Under the pieces are notes generated by a model. The model ran no database searches. It was given only the letters and a program-made list of their open reading frames with translations, and was not told the origin of the DNA. The position numbers were made by a program, and so were the translations under genes. This document shows, piece after piece, positions 52,139 to 60,718 of a DNA stretch of 64,000 bases. The number at the start of each line of letters is the position of its first letter. The stretch's first letter is position 1. The DNA is taken from positions 1 to 64,000 of the forward strand of contig CADCGD010000002.1 of NCBI GenBank assembly GCA_902800925.1, written 5' to 3'. Source of the stretch: an uncultured Bacteroidales bacterium. Lineage in GTDB: Bacteria; Bacteroidota; Bacteroidia; Bacteroidales; Bacteroidaceae.

Positions 52139-54501
52139 TTCGAAGCGCCATTGAGAACGATGCAGGGGTTGGTGAGCAGCTTTTCCTCTGCCATGCCGTT
52201 CAGCTGAGCAATAGCAATTGTGGGCGTGTATTTTGCACGACAGACAAAAACCGTTACGTCAGCAAGTTTGCTGATCTGCAACGTGTCCGTAACGAGACCT
52301 ACTGGTGCTGTATCAAGAATGATATAGTCGTAGGTCTCTTTTAGAATGTCCAGTATTTGCCTCAGACTATCGCGCGCTAACAGTTCGGTGGGGTTGGGTG
52401 GAATAGGACCAGACAAGAGCAAATCCAGATGGTTGTTGACGCCTGACGGTTGAATTTGCTTTTCAATGTCTTCCCTTGTCACTGTCTCCTTGGTCAACAG
52501 CGTGGTAATTCCTTTCCGACGGTCTGAAAGATTGAACAGACTGCCCAATGCAGGCTTACGGATATCCAGGCCGCAGAGGATAACCCTCTTTTCAGTTAGC
52601 GCATAGCTGACAGCCAGATTGGTAGAGTTGAACGACTTTCCTTCACCAGAAGTCGTCGACGTGAAGAGAATTACGTGGCGCCCTTCCCCCATCATAAAGA
52701 ACAGGTTGGTGCGCATCATGCTGAATACCTCGTCGATGTGGCTGTTTCGGCCAAAACGAACCACAATGCCCGTCTCGTCCTTGTCGGCATCGCTGGCAAT
52801 CGGCGTGTTGGCAATGATGGGTAGTTGGGTCAGCTCTTTCAGCTCTTCCAGGTCTTCCAGCTTATAGCGCAACAGTCCCAAGAGGATGAGTACCGCATAA
52901 GGACCACCCAGTCCCACACCCAGTGCCACTCCATACACCAGCCATAGTCGTGGCCTGATGCGTCCAACGCTGTGAGGGGCGTCGATGAGATGACCCCTGT
53001 CAACAGTTACAGCCAGCGACATGCTGTTCTCCTCACGCTTACGGAGAAGCAGGCGATAGAGCCATGCTTTCACACGCATTTCACGCCCCACATCAGTCAG
53101 CGCTCGCTGCACATCTGGCGCTTTCGTAACGTCTTGATGATAGTCTTCATATTGTGCCCACAAAGCTTCGCTGGTAATGTCTGTGGCTTGCTTGGCTTGT
53201 TGCAGAGCTGTCAAGATGCTTGAATGCACATCAATGATGGTGGCGTTGAGTTGTTTTGCTTGAACCGATTCTTCTGATGTAGAAAGTAACAAACGGTTAC
53301 GCTGTTGCACCAACGCGTTATACTGTCGGATGAGTTGCAGGCTAACCCTGTCTTTCAGTCCTATGCTGGACGGGATGAGGGCACTCTTGTTGGCAGGTTT
53401 GTTGATGTATGCAATCAAGTCGTCGATAATCATGGATTGTGTAGCCGCCTCCATTAGTTTCGTGGAATACTTGTTTGACTCCCTCAAAGCATTAGAGACA
53501 GTCCTGGGTAACGATAAAGTAGCTTTTTTCTTGATGCTGGTGATGCTGTCGTCTACACCTCCTAATTCCTTGTTGAGGCTGACAAGGCGCTCGTTAATGA
53601 AATTGTCGACGTGGAGCGCTATCTCGTTCTTATCGTCATTTGCCTGGTTGTTGTAGCTGGTGACGAGTTGATTTAAAATATCTGTTCCGCGCTTGATGTT
53701 CTGGTCTGCATACAACAGATGGATGATGGACGACTTATTTGTGTAGTACCTGCCTGTTGTTCCTAAGTATGTGCGGCCTCGCTTTGCCGGTTTTGCTGCA
53801 AACTGACGAAGGCAGCGAAACGCATGGTAGAGTGGGGGATTGATGGTCACGCTCCATTCCTCGCCAGCACGCATCTCTTCACCTTCAGGATTGCGGGTGA
53901 AGGTCAGTGTGCCGAAAGGAGTCTTTATCTTTGCGGGCAATGATTTGATGTGTCGCGAGAACCCCCATGCCGTCTTTCTTCCGCTTATCAGTACACCTTT
54001 AACGACGATGGTGCTACTGGCATCGCTCTCACGTTCCATCTTCATCCTAATAGAACGCAACTCGTCGTAAGCAATATAGTCGAGCGTGTCGAGATGGGCG
54101 GCATCCAAGTCAACATTGACGGGTTGGGTGCGATAGACCTGTTCGTCCTTAGGCCAACCTTCTTTCTGATAGACCGCATAGAGTTTCAACTGCTTGACCA
54201 CATCGAGCATCAGGACTGTTGATTGGATGATTTCTGCTTCGTTGTCGACACCAATGTTATTGGCTGCTATGCCATATGATTGGCCGTTAGACGACAGGCG
54301 GTTGGAAAGTCGCAGGCGTTGGTCGCCATCTGTTGTCTTGATAAGCAGTTTTCCTGTCAACTTGTAGACGGGTGTCGCATATTGTGTATAGAGATAAGCA
54401 GCACAAAGGCAGCTGAACAATGACAATAGGAACCACTGCCAATATCCAATAAACAATCGGATGAGCTCTTTGTAATTATATTTCTCTCTAAATGAAGACA
54501 C
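52135..54501 (-). CDS. Wzc-like polysaccharide chain-length regulator / tyrosine kinase, without tyrosine tail
   Basis: 788 residues from GTG 54501; no in-frame ATG precedes it before a stop. An N-terminal Wzz-type part has one membrane helix (WQWFLLSLFSCLCAAYLYTQYA), long periplasmic coiled coil, and a second helix near 540 (RLWLVYGVALGVGLGGPYAVLILL). The C-terminal BY-kinase domain has Walker A TSGEGKSFNSTN (about 615), Walker A' LCGLDIRKPALG and Walker B YIILDTAPVG. Unlike its divergent partner it ends at CIVLNGASN with no tyrosine cluster, so it lacks the usual autophosphorylation tail. Its own promoter (54531-54562) faces away from the partner gene. A helper subunit, or a kinase acting on other proteins, is possible. 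Confidence 0.88.
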   Translation of the reverse strand: MSSFREKYNYKELIRLFIGYWQWFLLSLFSCLCAAYLYTQYATPVYKLTGKLLIKTTDGDQRLRLSNRLSSNGQSYGIAANNIGVDNEAEIIQSTVLMLDVVKQLKLYAVYQKEGWPKDEQVYRTQPVNVDLDAAHLDTLDYIAYDELRSIRMKMERESDASSTIVVKGVLISGRKTAWGFSRHIKSLPAKIKTPFGTLTFTRNPEGEEMRAGEEWSVTINPPLYHAFRCLRQFAAKPAKRGRTYLGTTGRYYTNKSSIIHLLYADQNIKRGTDILNQLVTSYNNQANDDKNEIALHVDNFINERLVSLNKELGGVDDSITSIKKKATLSLPRTVSNALRESNKYSTKLMEAATQSMIIDDLIAYINKPANKSALIPSSIGLKDRVSLQLIRQYNALVQQRNRLLLSTSEESVQAKQLNATIIDVHSSILTALQQAKQATDITSEALWAQYEDYHQDVTKAPDVQRALTDVGREMRVKAWLYRLLLRKREENSMSLAVTVDRGHLIDAPHSVGRIRPRLWLVYGVALGVGLGGPYAVLILLGLLRYKLEDLEELKELTQLPIIANTPIASDADKDETGIVVRFGRNSHIDEVFSMMRTNLFFMMGEGRHVILFTSTTSGEGKSFNSTNLAVSYALTEKRVILCGLDIRKPALGSLFNLSDRRKGITTLLTKETVTREDIEKQIQPSGVNNHLDLLLSGPIPPNPTELLARDSLRQILDILKETYDYIILDTAPVGLVTDTLQISKLADVTVFVCRAKYTPTIAIAQLNGMAEEKLLTNPCIVLNGASN

Positions 54502-54530
54502 AACAGGCCAATGCTTTTAAAAATTGCATG

Positions 54531-54562
54531 CAAAGGTATAAACTTTTTTCTATGAAAGCAAA
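54531..54562 (-). promoter_or_regulatory. Promoter of the minus-strand Wzc-like gene
   Basis: Read on the minus strand: TTTG (54562-54559), 20 bases, TACCTTTG (54538-54531). Consensus match; about 29 bases to the GTG start. Confidence 0.75.
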
Positions 54563-54598
54563 TCTTTTGTGTAAAAATGCATCTTTTCAATAAAAAGT

Positions 54599-54629
54599 TT
54601 TGTGGGTTGTAAAATAATTAGTACCTTTG
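54599..54629 (+). promoter_or_regulatory. Promoter of the plus-strand Wzc-like operon
   Basis: TTTG at 54599-54602, 19 bases, TACCTTTG at 54622-54629, divergent from the minus-strand promoter 36 bases away. The two may share regulation. Confidence 0.75.
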
Positions 54630-54665
54630 CACAGAATTGTCGGAAACAAAGAAAAAACAAGAAAT

Positions 54666-57230
54666 ATGACATTAGAAGAAAAGAAAATTAATCTTGCAGA
54701 AAACGAGGAACTATTGAGCGCTGAGAACGAGGGCGAGTCATGGTTCTCATTCCAGAATCTTTTTGCCGTACTTATTCTTAACTGGCAGTGGTTCCTGCTC
54801 ACCATTTTCATTTTCTTGTGTGGCGCTTTTATCTACCTGCGCTATACTGCGCCCACTTATTCTGTGTCGGCGCGTATGCTGATTAAGGAAGACAAGAGCT
54901 CTCGCCGTAGCAGTGCAAATATGCTGTCGAACATGCAGGATTTGGGTTTCATGACCAACTCTGTAGGTTTGGAGAATGAGATGGAAATTCTGCAGTCAAA
55001 CCTTCTGTTGCGCGATGCTGTGGTGGACTTGAAACTCTATACTGAATACTTTAGCAAGGGCTATGTAAAGAAAAATCTGGTCTATGGCACACAGCCTGTT
55101 AATGTGGACTTGGACCGCTTGAGCCTTGATAGTCTTGACTATTTGCTGCTTGACGAGACGCGCTCGATGGAACTCATCATGAATCGTAAGGATGATAATA
55201 TAGAGGTATCGGGTACATTATTTAAAAATGGCCAGCCCAATGGTACTTTCACAAAGATTATCACGAAACTTCCAGCAGTATGTCAGACTGGCTATGGTAC
55301 ACTGACTTTCAGTAAGAACATCAGGGCTAAGGACAATATGGATGGTACGTGGATTGTCAACATCGTGCCTCCTATGACTGTTGCTCGTAAGTATCTGGGG
55401 GCTATGAGTGTGGCAGCTAGCTCTAAGATGACTGATATTGCTGTGATTACGTTGACAGACGCCAATACGAAGCGTGGTCTTGATTTCCTGCGTGCCCTGG
55501 TCAACTGCTATAATCGTCAGGCTAATGCCGACAAGAATGAGATAGCCATGAAGACTGAGGCCTTCATCAATGATCGTATCAAGAAGATTAACGATGAACT
55601 GGGAAGTACCGAGAGCAAGTTGCAGAGCTATAAGAAGGCCAATGAGCTGATTGACCTTAAGATGGATGCTGCTCAGTCGCTTCAGATGAGCAACCAATAT
55701 TCAACTCAGCTGATGGATGCCACTGCTCAGATTCAGTTGCTTGACTATCTGCGTGAATTTGTGGACAACCCTGCCAACCAGTATTGCATCATTCCTTCTA
55801 ATGTAGGTATGACAGATGCTGCTTCTACTGCACTGATTGCCAGCTACAATCAGACTGTGCAGGAGCGCAACCGCTATTTGCAGACAGCAAGTAGCCATGC
55901 TCCTCAGGTTCTGACGCTGACAGCTACTCTGGATCAGTTGCAGACTTCTATCCACAGCGCTTTGAAGCAGGCTCGCCGTACAGCAGATATTCATCGTAGG
56001 AACATTCAAGAACAGTATAATAAGTTCCAGGGGCGTATTGGTCGTTCTCCTGAGCAGGAGCGTGTGTTGACTGAGATTGGTCGTCAGCAGGACGTTCGTT
56101 CTGGTCTGTACCTGATGTTGCTGCAGAAGCGTGAGGAGAACAGCATTTCGCTGGCAGCTACTGTCGACAAGGGTAAGCTTATCGACGATCCTCAGCCCGC
56201 TGGTCAGGTTAGTCCTAAGCGTGCCATCATTATGTTGGCAGCACTTGTGCTGGGCTTTATTCTGCCTTTGGGAGTAATCTTCTTGCTTAGCTTCTTCCGC
56301 TATCGCATTGAGGGCCGTGACGATGTTATGAAGCTTACCGCGCTGCCTATTATTGCCGATGTGCCTGTAGCCAGTGACAGTGTGAAGTCTACAGCCGGAA
56401 TCGTGGTACAGGCTAACAAGAATAATCAGATTGACGAAATATTCCGTTCACTGCGTACCAATATCCAGTTCATGTTGAAGGAAGATGAGAAGATCATCCT
56501 CTTCACTTCGTCAACCTCTGGTGAAGGTAAGACATTCCTTGCTGCTAACTTGGCCGTGTCGTTTGCCTTGCTGGGTAAGAAGGTGGCTCTCTGCGGTTTT
56601 GATATCCGTAAACCTGCCTTGGGTAAACTCTTCGGTCTCACCGACCGTAAGGTTGGTGCTACAGCCCTGTTGGTGAAGAACAAGGTAACGGCTGAAGATG
56701 TTCGTGAGCAGATAACTCCTTCTGGTGTCAACGACAATCTGGATATTCTGCTGGCTGGTCCTACACCTCCTAACCCCACTGAGTTGCTGGCTCGTCAGAA
56801 CCTGCAGGATACTTTGGAAATCCTCAAGCAGCAGTACGACTATATCATCCTTGATACCGCTCCTGTGGGTCTGGTATCTGATACGCTGCAGATTGCCAAG
56901 TTTGCCAATGTCTGCTGCTATGTATGTCGTGCTGACTATACTCCAAAGGCAAACATCGGTGTTGTCAATGGTCTCACGAAGGAGAACAAGCTTCCCAATG
57001 CTTGCATCGTCCTCAATGGTGTGGACATGTCGAAGAAGAAGTACGGCTACTACTATGGCTACGGCAAGTATGGCAAGTATGGTCGCTACGGTTATGGTCG
57101 CTACGGTTATGGTCGTTACGGCTATGGCAAATACGGTTACGGCAAGTATGGTTATGGCAACTACGGTAGCTATGGCAACTATGCTGATTCACGTTACAGT
57201 AACAAAGACGACGACAGTATTAAGAAATAA
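54666..57230 (+). CDS. Wzc-like polysaccharide co-polymerase / tyrosine autokinase with YG-rich tail
   Basis: 854 residues from ATG 54666; an in-frame TTG at 54627 lies inside the promoter and is rejected. Domains: Wzz part with a helix (WQWFLLTIFIFLCGAFIYL), coiled coils at about 300-480, second helix (IIMLAALVLGFILPLGVIFLL), then the BY-kinase with SGEGKTFLAANLA (about 620), FDIRKPALGKLFG and YIILDTAPVG. The C-terminal tail has 21 tyrosines in Tyr-Gly repeats (from residue 793), the autophosphorylation cluster. It sets chain length and drives assembly of a capsule or exopolysaccharide at the inner membrane together with the Wza-like lipoprotein downstream. It overlaps the HAD gene by one base. 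Confidence 0.92.
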   Translation: MTLEEKKINLAENEELLSAENEGESWFSFQNLFAVLILNWQWFLLTIFIFLCGAFIYLRYTAPTYSVSARMLIKEDKSSRRSSANMLSNMQDLGFMTNSVGLENEMEILQSNLLLRDAVVDLKLYTEYFSKGYVKKNLVYGTQPVNVDLDRLSLDSLDYLLLDETRSMELIMNRKDDNIEVSGTLFKNGQPNGTFTKIITKLPAVCQTGYGTLTFSKNIRAKDNMDGTWIVNIVPPMTVARKYLGAMSVAASSKMTDIAVITLTDANTKRGLDFLRALVNCYNRQANADKNEIAMKTEAFINDRIKKINDELGSTESKLQSYKKANELIDLKMDAAQSLQMSNQYSTQLMDATAQIQLLDYLREFVDNPANQYCIIPSNVGMTDAASTALIASYNQTVQERNRYLQTASSHAPQVLTLTATLDQLQTSIHSALKQARRTADIHRRNIQEQYNKFQGRIGRSPEQERVLTEIGRQQDVRSGLYLMLLQKREENSISLAATVDKGKLIDDPQPAGQVSPKRAIIMLAALVLGFILPLGVIFLLSFFRYRIEGRDDVMKLTALPIIADVPVASDSVKSTAGIVVQANKNNQIDEIFRSLRTNIQFMLKEDEKIILFTSSTSGEGKTFLAANLAVSFALLGKKVALCGFDIRKPALGKLFGLTDRKVGATALLVKNKVTAEDVREQITPSGVNDNLDILLAGPTPPNPTELLARQNLQDTLEILKQQYDYIILDTAPVGLVSDTLQIAKFANVCCYVCRADYTPKANIGVVNGLTKENKLPNACIVLNGVDMSKKKYGYYYGYGKYGKYGRYGYGRYGYGRYGYGKYGYGKYGYGNYGSYGNYADSRYSNKDDDSIKK
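57042..57182 (+). repeat. Tyr-Gly coding repeat in the kinase tail
   Basis: Repeated TACGGTTATGGTCGC-like 15-base units coding Y-G-Y-G-R/K. The period is a multiple of three, so length can vary in frame. Tyrosines here are expected phosphorylation sites. Confidence 0.85.
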
Positions 57231-57661
57231 TGACAATAGCAGTAGATTTTGACGGAACTATCGTAGAGCATCGCTATCCGCAGATTGGAGAAGAAATTCC
57301 TTTTGCTGTGGAGACGCTGAAGATGCTTGTACAGGACCATCATAAAGTCATCCTGTGGTCAGTGCGCGAGGGCGAGCTGCTCGAAGCAGCAGTCGACTGG
57401 TGCAAGGAACGCGGTTTGGAGTTCTACGCTATCAATCGCGATTATCCTGAGGAGACGGTCGAGAACAATCCCCACTTCTCTCGTAAGTTGAAGGTTGATG
57501 TCTTTATCGACGACCGCAACCTTGGTGGTCTGCCCGACTGGGGAACCATCTATCGTATGATTAAGCATCACAAGAAGTGGGACCACTTGTTAGAAGAAGC
57601 CAGTCATACCTCTTTCGATGACCATCAGCCCCCGAAGAAAAAGCATTGGTGGCAGTTCTAA
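57230..57661 (+). CDS. HAD-superfamily hydrolase, BT_0820-like
   Basis: 143 residues. The HAD motif I DFDGTI (nucleophile Asp and acid Asp) is at residues 6-11, motif II-like Ser in ILWSVREG and motif III/IV VDVFIDDRNLGG with the metal-binding aspartates. The short chain lacks a cap domain, as in the Bacteroides BT_0820 phosphatase. It sits between the Wzc-like kinase (one-base overlap, TAATG) and the Wza-like lipoprotein, so a phosphatase step on sugar phosphates or on the export machinery is conceivable. The substrate is unknown. The C-terminal PPKKKHWWQF is basic and aromatic and could touch membrane or protein. Confidence 0.83.
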   Translation: MTIAVDFDGTIVEHRYPQIGEEIPFAVETLKMLVQDHHKVILWSVREGELLEAAVDWCKERGLEFYAINRDYPEETVENNPHFSRKLKVDVFIDDRNLGGLPDWGTIYRMIKHHKKWDHLLEEASHTSFDDHQPPKKKHWWQF

Positions 57662-57693
57662 GTTTTTTATTGAATCAAAAAAGAATAAAGTAT

Positions 57694-58494
57694 ATGAAGA
57701 AGCTAAGTCTTTTTTTCACCGTTACATTGCTCATCGCACTCATGTCTTCGTGCGGTAGTTCAAAGAACATCCCTTATCTGAAGAATAGTGATACTGTCAA
57801 TTTCGACAAGTCTCAGTATCTCTACGATGCGAAGATTATGCCAAAGGATGAGTTGACCATTTCGGTGAACACTACAAATCCTGAGGTGTCGTTGCCTTTC
57901 AACCTGTTGATGCAGAATGCTTATCAGCAGGGACGCTCCATTTCTTCTGGTTCTGGTGGTACCTTGATGCCTTATCTGGTAGACACTGAGGGTTGCATCA
58001 ACTATCCTATCATCGGTCGTCTGCATGTGGCTGGTCTTACCAAGCGTGAGTGTGAGCGCATGATTCAGGAGAAGATCAAGCCTTATCTGGCTGAGAGCGA
58101 GAATCCTATTGTTACTGTTCGCATGTCCAGCTACTCCATCTCAGTATTGGGTGAGGTAGCACGTCCAGGTAGCTATATGGTGTCTCGTGAGGAAATCAAC
58201 GTCTTCGAGGCATTGGCACAGGCTGGTGACCTGACTATCTATGGTGTTCGTGACCGTGTGAAACTGATTCGTAAGAATGCTGCTGGTAAGAAGGAGATTC
58301 ATACACTGAATCTGAATGATGCCAACATCATTAATTCACCTTATTTCTATCTGCAGCAGAACGATATTATCTATGTAGAGCCCAACAAGGTGAAGGCTCA
58401 GAACTCCAGCGTGGGTAGCATGACAACCTTGTGGTTCAGTGCCACGAGCATCCTCATCTCGCTGACCTCTCTATTGTATAACATCTTAAGGTAA
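57694..58494 (+). CDS. Wza-like polysaccharide export lipoprotein
   Basis: 266 residues from ATG 57694, which carries the signal MKKLSLFFTVTLLIALMSSC with the lipid-attachment Cys20; an earlier start would hide this signal. The poly_export domain (YDAKIMPKDELTISVNT) is followed by an SLBB-type repeat (VTVRMSSYSISVLGEVARPGSYMV) and a C-terminal helix (SATSILISLTSLLYNIL). Bacteroidetes Wza relatives of this length act as the outer-membrane export partner of the Wzc-like kinase encoded upstream. It is followed after seven bases by the small histidine-rich gene. Confidence 0.92.
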   Translation: MKKLSLFFTVTLLIALMSSCGSSKNIPYLKNSDTVNFDKSQYLYDAKIMPKDELTISVNTTNPEVSLPFNLLMQNAYQQGRSISSGSGGTLMPYLVDTEGCINYPIIGRLHVAGLTKRECERMIQEKIKPYLAESENPIVTVRMSSYSISVLGEVARPGSYMVSREEINVFEALAQAGDLTIYGVRDRVKLIRKNAAGKKEIHTLNLNDANIINSPYFYLQQNDIIYVEPNKVKAQNSSVGSMTTLWFSATSILISLTSLLYNILR

Positions 58495-58501
58495 GTGCGA
58501 T

Positions 58502-58687
58502 ATGGCAGAAGAACATCATCATCACCATCACCACCATCATAAGAAAGATGGCGCAAGTCTCTTCAAACAACGCTCGTTGCAAGCGATTGAGACCCGCAAG
58601 AAGGTTGAGAAGTTTTTTAAGATAGCGCTTGTTGCTCTAGCTATTTTTATGGGTTTAGCCGTTATTGCATCGCGATTCCTTCTATAG
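58502..58687 (+). CDS. Small membrane protein with nine-histidine tract
   Basis: 61 residues: MAEEH, nine consecutive histidines in total (residues 5-13), KKDGASLFKQRSLQAIETRKKVEKF, then one membrane helix (FKIALVALAIFMGLAVIAS) and RFLL. It starts seven bases after the export lipoprotein, in the same operon. A metal-binding cytoplasmic tail or a small membrane accessory of the polysaccharide machinery is possible. I do not recognise a described function. The natural poly-His tract is not a cloning tag: it is embedded in native operon sequence. Confidence 0.75.
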   Translation: MAEEHHHHHHHHHKKDGASLFKQRSLQAIETRKKVEKFFKIALVALAIFMGLAVIASRFLL

Positions 58688-58708
58688 GATTGCGATGCAA
58701 CCATTTTT
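58665..58708 (+). terminator. Possible rho-independent terminator
   Basis: TTGCATCGC (58665-58673) and TCCT pair with AGGA and GCGATGCAA (58692-58700) with a small bulge and a five-base loop, followed by CCATTTTT. It includes the stop codon of the small histidine-rich gene. Genes downstream start only nine bases later, so it could also act as an attenuator. Confidence 0.5.
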
Positions 58709-58716
58709 GACATACT

Positions 58717-59859
58717 ATGAAGGATTATCAGTATCATATCTTTGCACCATATCGGGTCTGTCCCTTGGGTGCGCATGTGGATCACCAGCATGGACTGGTG
58801 ACAGGTTTTGCGATTGATAAGGGTGTAGACCTGTGGTTCGATGTCAGCGACGACAGTCATGTACACCTTGAGTCAAAGACGTTTGAGGGTATTGTTGATT
58901 TCGATCTTGACCAACCCTCACAGGTGCGTGAGATGCATTGGGGTGACTATGCCCGTGGTGCGAAGTTTGCGCTGCGCAAGCGTTTTGAACTGAAGCATGG
59001 TATCAATGGCGTCATCCAGGGCAGCCTGCCTGTCGGTGGCCTTAGCTCGAGTGCTGCTGTGCTCATCGCCTATGTGATGGCTTTTGCCAAAGCCAATGAT
59101 ATCACCCTGCAGCCCTTTGAGGTGGTGAAGATTGCCTCAGAAGCTGAACGCGAGTATATCGGACTGAACAACGGATTGCTGGACCAGGCATGTATCGCCC
59201 TGGGTAAGAAAGACGGCTTGTTGTTCTTGGACTGTGACTCTAACGAGTGGCGCATCATCAAGCGCAACCCTGAGATGCCGGAGTTTGAGATTGGTATCTT
59301 CTTTAGTGGATTGACACGTTCGTTGGTGAATTCTGATTATAACCTCCGTGTGTATGAGTGTAAGACGGCTGCATGGAACATGTTGGCCTATACAGAACAG
59401 CCCCTGAAAACCTTCGATAAGACGTTTCTGAGGGATATTCCCAAGGCTACATTCGAGAAAACACGCATCGCCATGCCTGCTCGTTTTGCTCGTCGTGCAG
59501 AACATTTCTATTCTGAGTATCGTCGCGTGCGTCAGGGTGTTACGGCTTGGGAAACGGGTAACCTGAAGCTCTTCGGAAAGCTAAGCTTTGACTCCTGCGA
59601 GAGCTCGATTCACAACTATGAGTGTGGTAGCCCTGAGCTGATTGCCATCTACGAGATTATGCGTTCGTTGCCAGGCGTCTATGGTGGACGCTTCTCTGGC
59701 GCAGGTTTCAAAGGAGCATGTATCGCGCTGGTTGATCCTGCGCAGAAAGAAAGCATTGAAAAGGAACTTACCGCCAGATATCTGGAGCAGTTCCCTGAAT
59801 ATGAGAAGACGTTCCAGGTGTTCTGGGTAAAACCAGACAATGGCGCAAGATTTATATAA
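58717..59859 (+). CDS. Galacturonokinase-like GHMP kinase
   Basis: 380 residues. GHMP motifs: N-terminal APYRVCPLGAHVDHQHG, ATP loop VGGLSSSAAVLIAY, and C-terminal GRFSGAGFKGACIALVD. The first motif differs from galactokinase (GRVNLIGEHTDY) and closely resembles, from memory, the plant galacturonokinase sequence (YRICPLGAHIDHQ). More shared text follows: YNLRVYECKTAA, RAEHFYSEYRRV, SIHNYECG, PGVYG. This points to phosphorylation of galacturonate to galacturonate 1-phosphate rather than of galactose. Just downstream are a sugar-1-phosphate nucleotidyltransferase and a UDP-glucuronate 4-epimerase, which fits a UDP-galacturonate supply for the polysaccharide. Automated annotation would probably say galactokinase. 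Confidence 0.8.
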   Translation: MKDYQYHIFAPYRVCPLGAHVDHQHGLVTGFAIDKGVDLWFDVSDDSHVHLESKTFEGIVDFDLDQPSQVREMHWGDYARGAKFALRKRFELKHGINGVIQGSLPVGGLSSSAAVLIAYVMAFAKANDITLQPFEVVKIASEAEREYIGLNNGLLDQACIALGKKDGLLFLDCDSNEWRIIKRNPEMPEFEIGIFFSGLTRSLVNSDYNLRVYECKTAAWNMLAYTEQPLKTFDKTFLRDIPKATFEKTRIAMPARFARRAEHFYSEYRRVRQGVTAWETGNLKLFGKLSFDSCESSIHNYECGSPELIAIYEIMRSLPGVYGGRFSGAGFKGACIALVDPAQKESIEKELTARYLEQFPEYEKTFQVFWVKPDNGARFI

Positions 59860-59888
59860 CGAACACGGATTTCACGGATTATACGGAT
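59860..59888 (+). repeat. CACGGATTTCACGGAT intergenic repeat
   Basis: ACACGGATTTCACGGATTAT plus ACGGAT fills the gap between the kinase and the nucleotidyltransferase. Same family as 14889-14950 and 13784-13837. Confidence 0.75.
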
Positions 59889-60632
59889 ATGAAGAATATA
59901 GTTATTGCAGCAGGATATGCTACGAGATTAGGAGAGTTGACGAAAAACTTCCCCAAACCATTGTTGAAGATAGGCAAAAATACCATCCTTGGCAGGATGT
60001 TGGATGATATTGACCAGATTCCTGAGATTGATGAACACATCATCATTACCAACCACAAGTTCGCAGGAATCTTTGAAGACTGGAAGAAAGATTTGCATTA
60101 CAGCAAGCCCATCACCATTGTGGATGATGGGACTGAGACTAATGAGACCCGTTTGGGTGCTGTGTGTGATTTGCTGTTTGCGATGGACAAACTCCACATC
60201 GATGACGACTTGCTCGTAGTGGCTGCAGACAACCTGCTGTTCTTCTCATTCAGCGAGTTTGTTAAATTCGCCCAGGAAAAAGGCACTTCTTGCATTATGT
60301 GCCACGAACAGCCAAGCATCGAGAAACTGCAGCGCACAGGTGTCGTAGAGCTCGACGCAGAGATGAAGGTGCTGGGTATGGAGGAGAAACCTCAGGTTCC
60401 CAAGAGCCATTGGGCCGTGCCACCTTTCTATATCTACCTGAAGAAGGATTTGGACTTGGTGCGTCATTCTGTGGAGAACGGTTGTGGCAAGGATGCTCCA
60501 GGCAACTTAGCGCACTATATGGTGGAGCATACCACCATGCATGCCTGGCCCATGAGTGCCGGACGCTTTGATATCGGAAGCCTCGATACTTATTATGAAG
60601 CCTGCGATTTAGCGAGAACAGGCAAAATATAA
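59889..60632 (+). CDS. Sugar-1-phosphate nucleotidyltransferase
   Basis: 247 residues. The NTP-transferase start MKNIVIAAGYATRLGELTKN and FPKPLLKIGKNTI (GxxTRL...PKPLL) binds the nucleotide. DDDLLVVAADNLLF is the D-x-N metal-binding segment, and GVVELDAEMKVLGMEEKPQVPKSHWAVPPFYIY the sugar-binding half. It belongs to the GalU/RmlA/Man1P transferase group. By its place between a galacturonokinase-like gene and a UDP-uronate epimerase it may make UDP-galacturonate from galacturonate 1-phosphate and UTP, but a glucose-1-phosphate enzyme is the alternative. The gaps on both sides carry repeats. Confidence 0.85.
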   Translation: MKNIVIAAGYATRLGELTKNFPKPLLKIGKNTILGRMLDDIDQIPEIDEHIIITNHKFAGIFEDWKKDLHYSKPITIVDDGTETNETRLGAVCDLLFAMDKLHIDDDLLVVAADNLLFFSFSEFVKFAQEKGTSCIMCHEQPSIEKLQRTGVVELDAEMKVLGMEEKPQVPKSHWAVPPFYIYLKKDLDLVRHSVENGCGKDAPGNLAHYMVEHTTMHAWPMSAGRFDIGSLDTYYEACDLARTGKI

Positions 60633-60639
60633 TTTTGGA

Positions 60640-60663
60640 TGTCGAGCGTAAGCAGGCTCGACA
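60640..60663 (+). repeat. TGTCGAG hairpin repeat
   Basis: TGTCGAG, ten bases, CTCGACA: a perfect 7-base inverted repeat in the 86-base gap before the epimerase. The look is of a dispersed repeat rather than a terminator, as no T-run follows. Confidence 0.6.
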
Positions 60664-60718
60664 AAGTCAAACTGTAGAGAAATACGGTAAATAAATCAAG
60701 AATTTAAGAATAAACACA

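Noticed and set aside
54627..54665. Earlier start for the plus-strand Wzc-like gene
   Set aside because: That TTG lies inside the -7 box. The ATG at 54666 opens the normal N-terminus.
58514..58540. Nine-histidine run as a vector-derived purification tag
   Set aside because: It lies in an intact native operon between capsule genes and is followed by a coherent membrane protein.
58717..59859. Plain galactokinase call for the GHMP kinase
   Set aside because: The signature motif is APYRVCPLGAHVDHQ rather than GRVNLIGEHTDY, and the neighbours are uronate-sugar genes.
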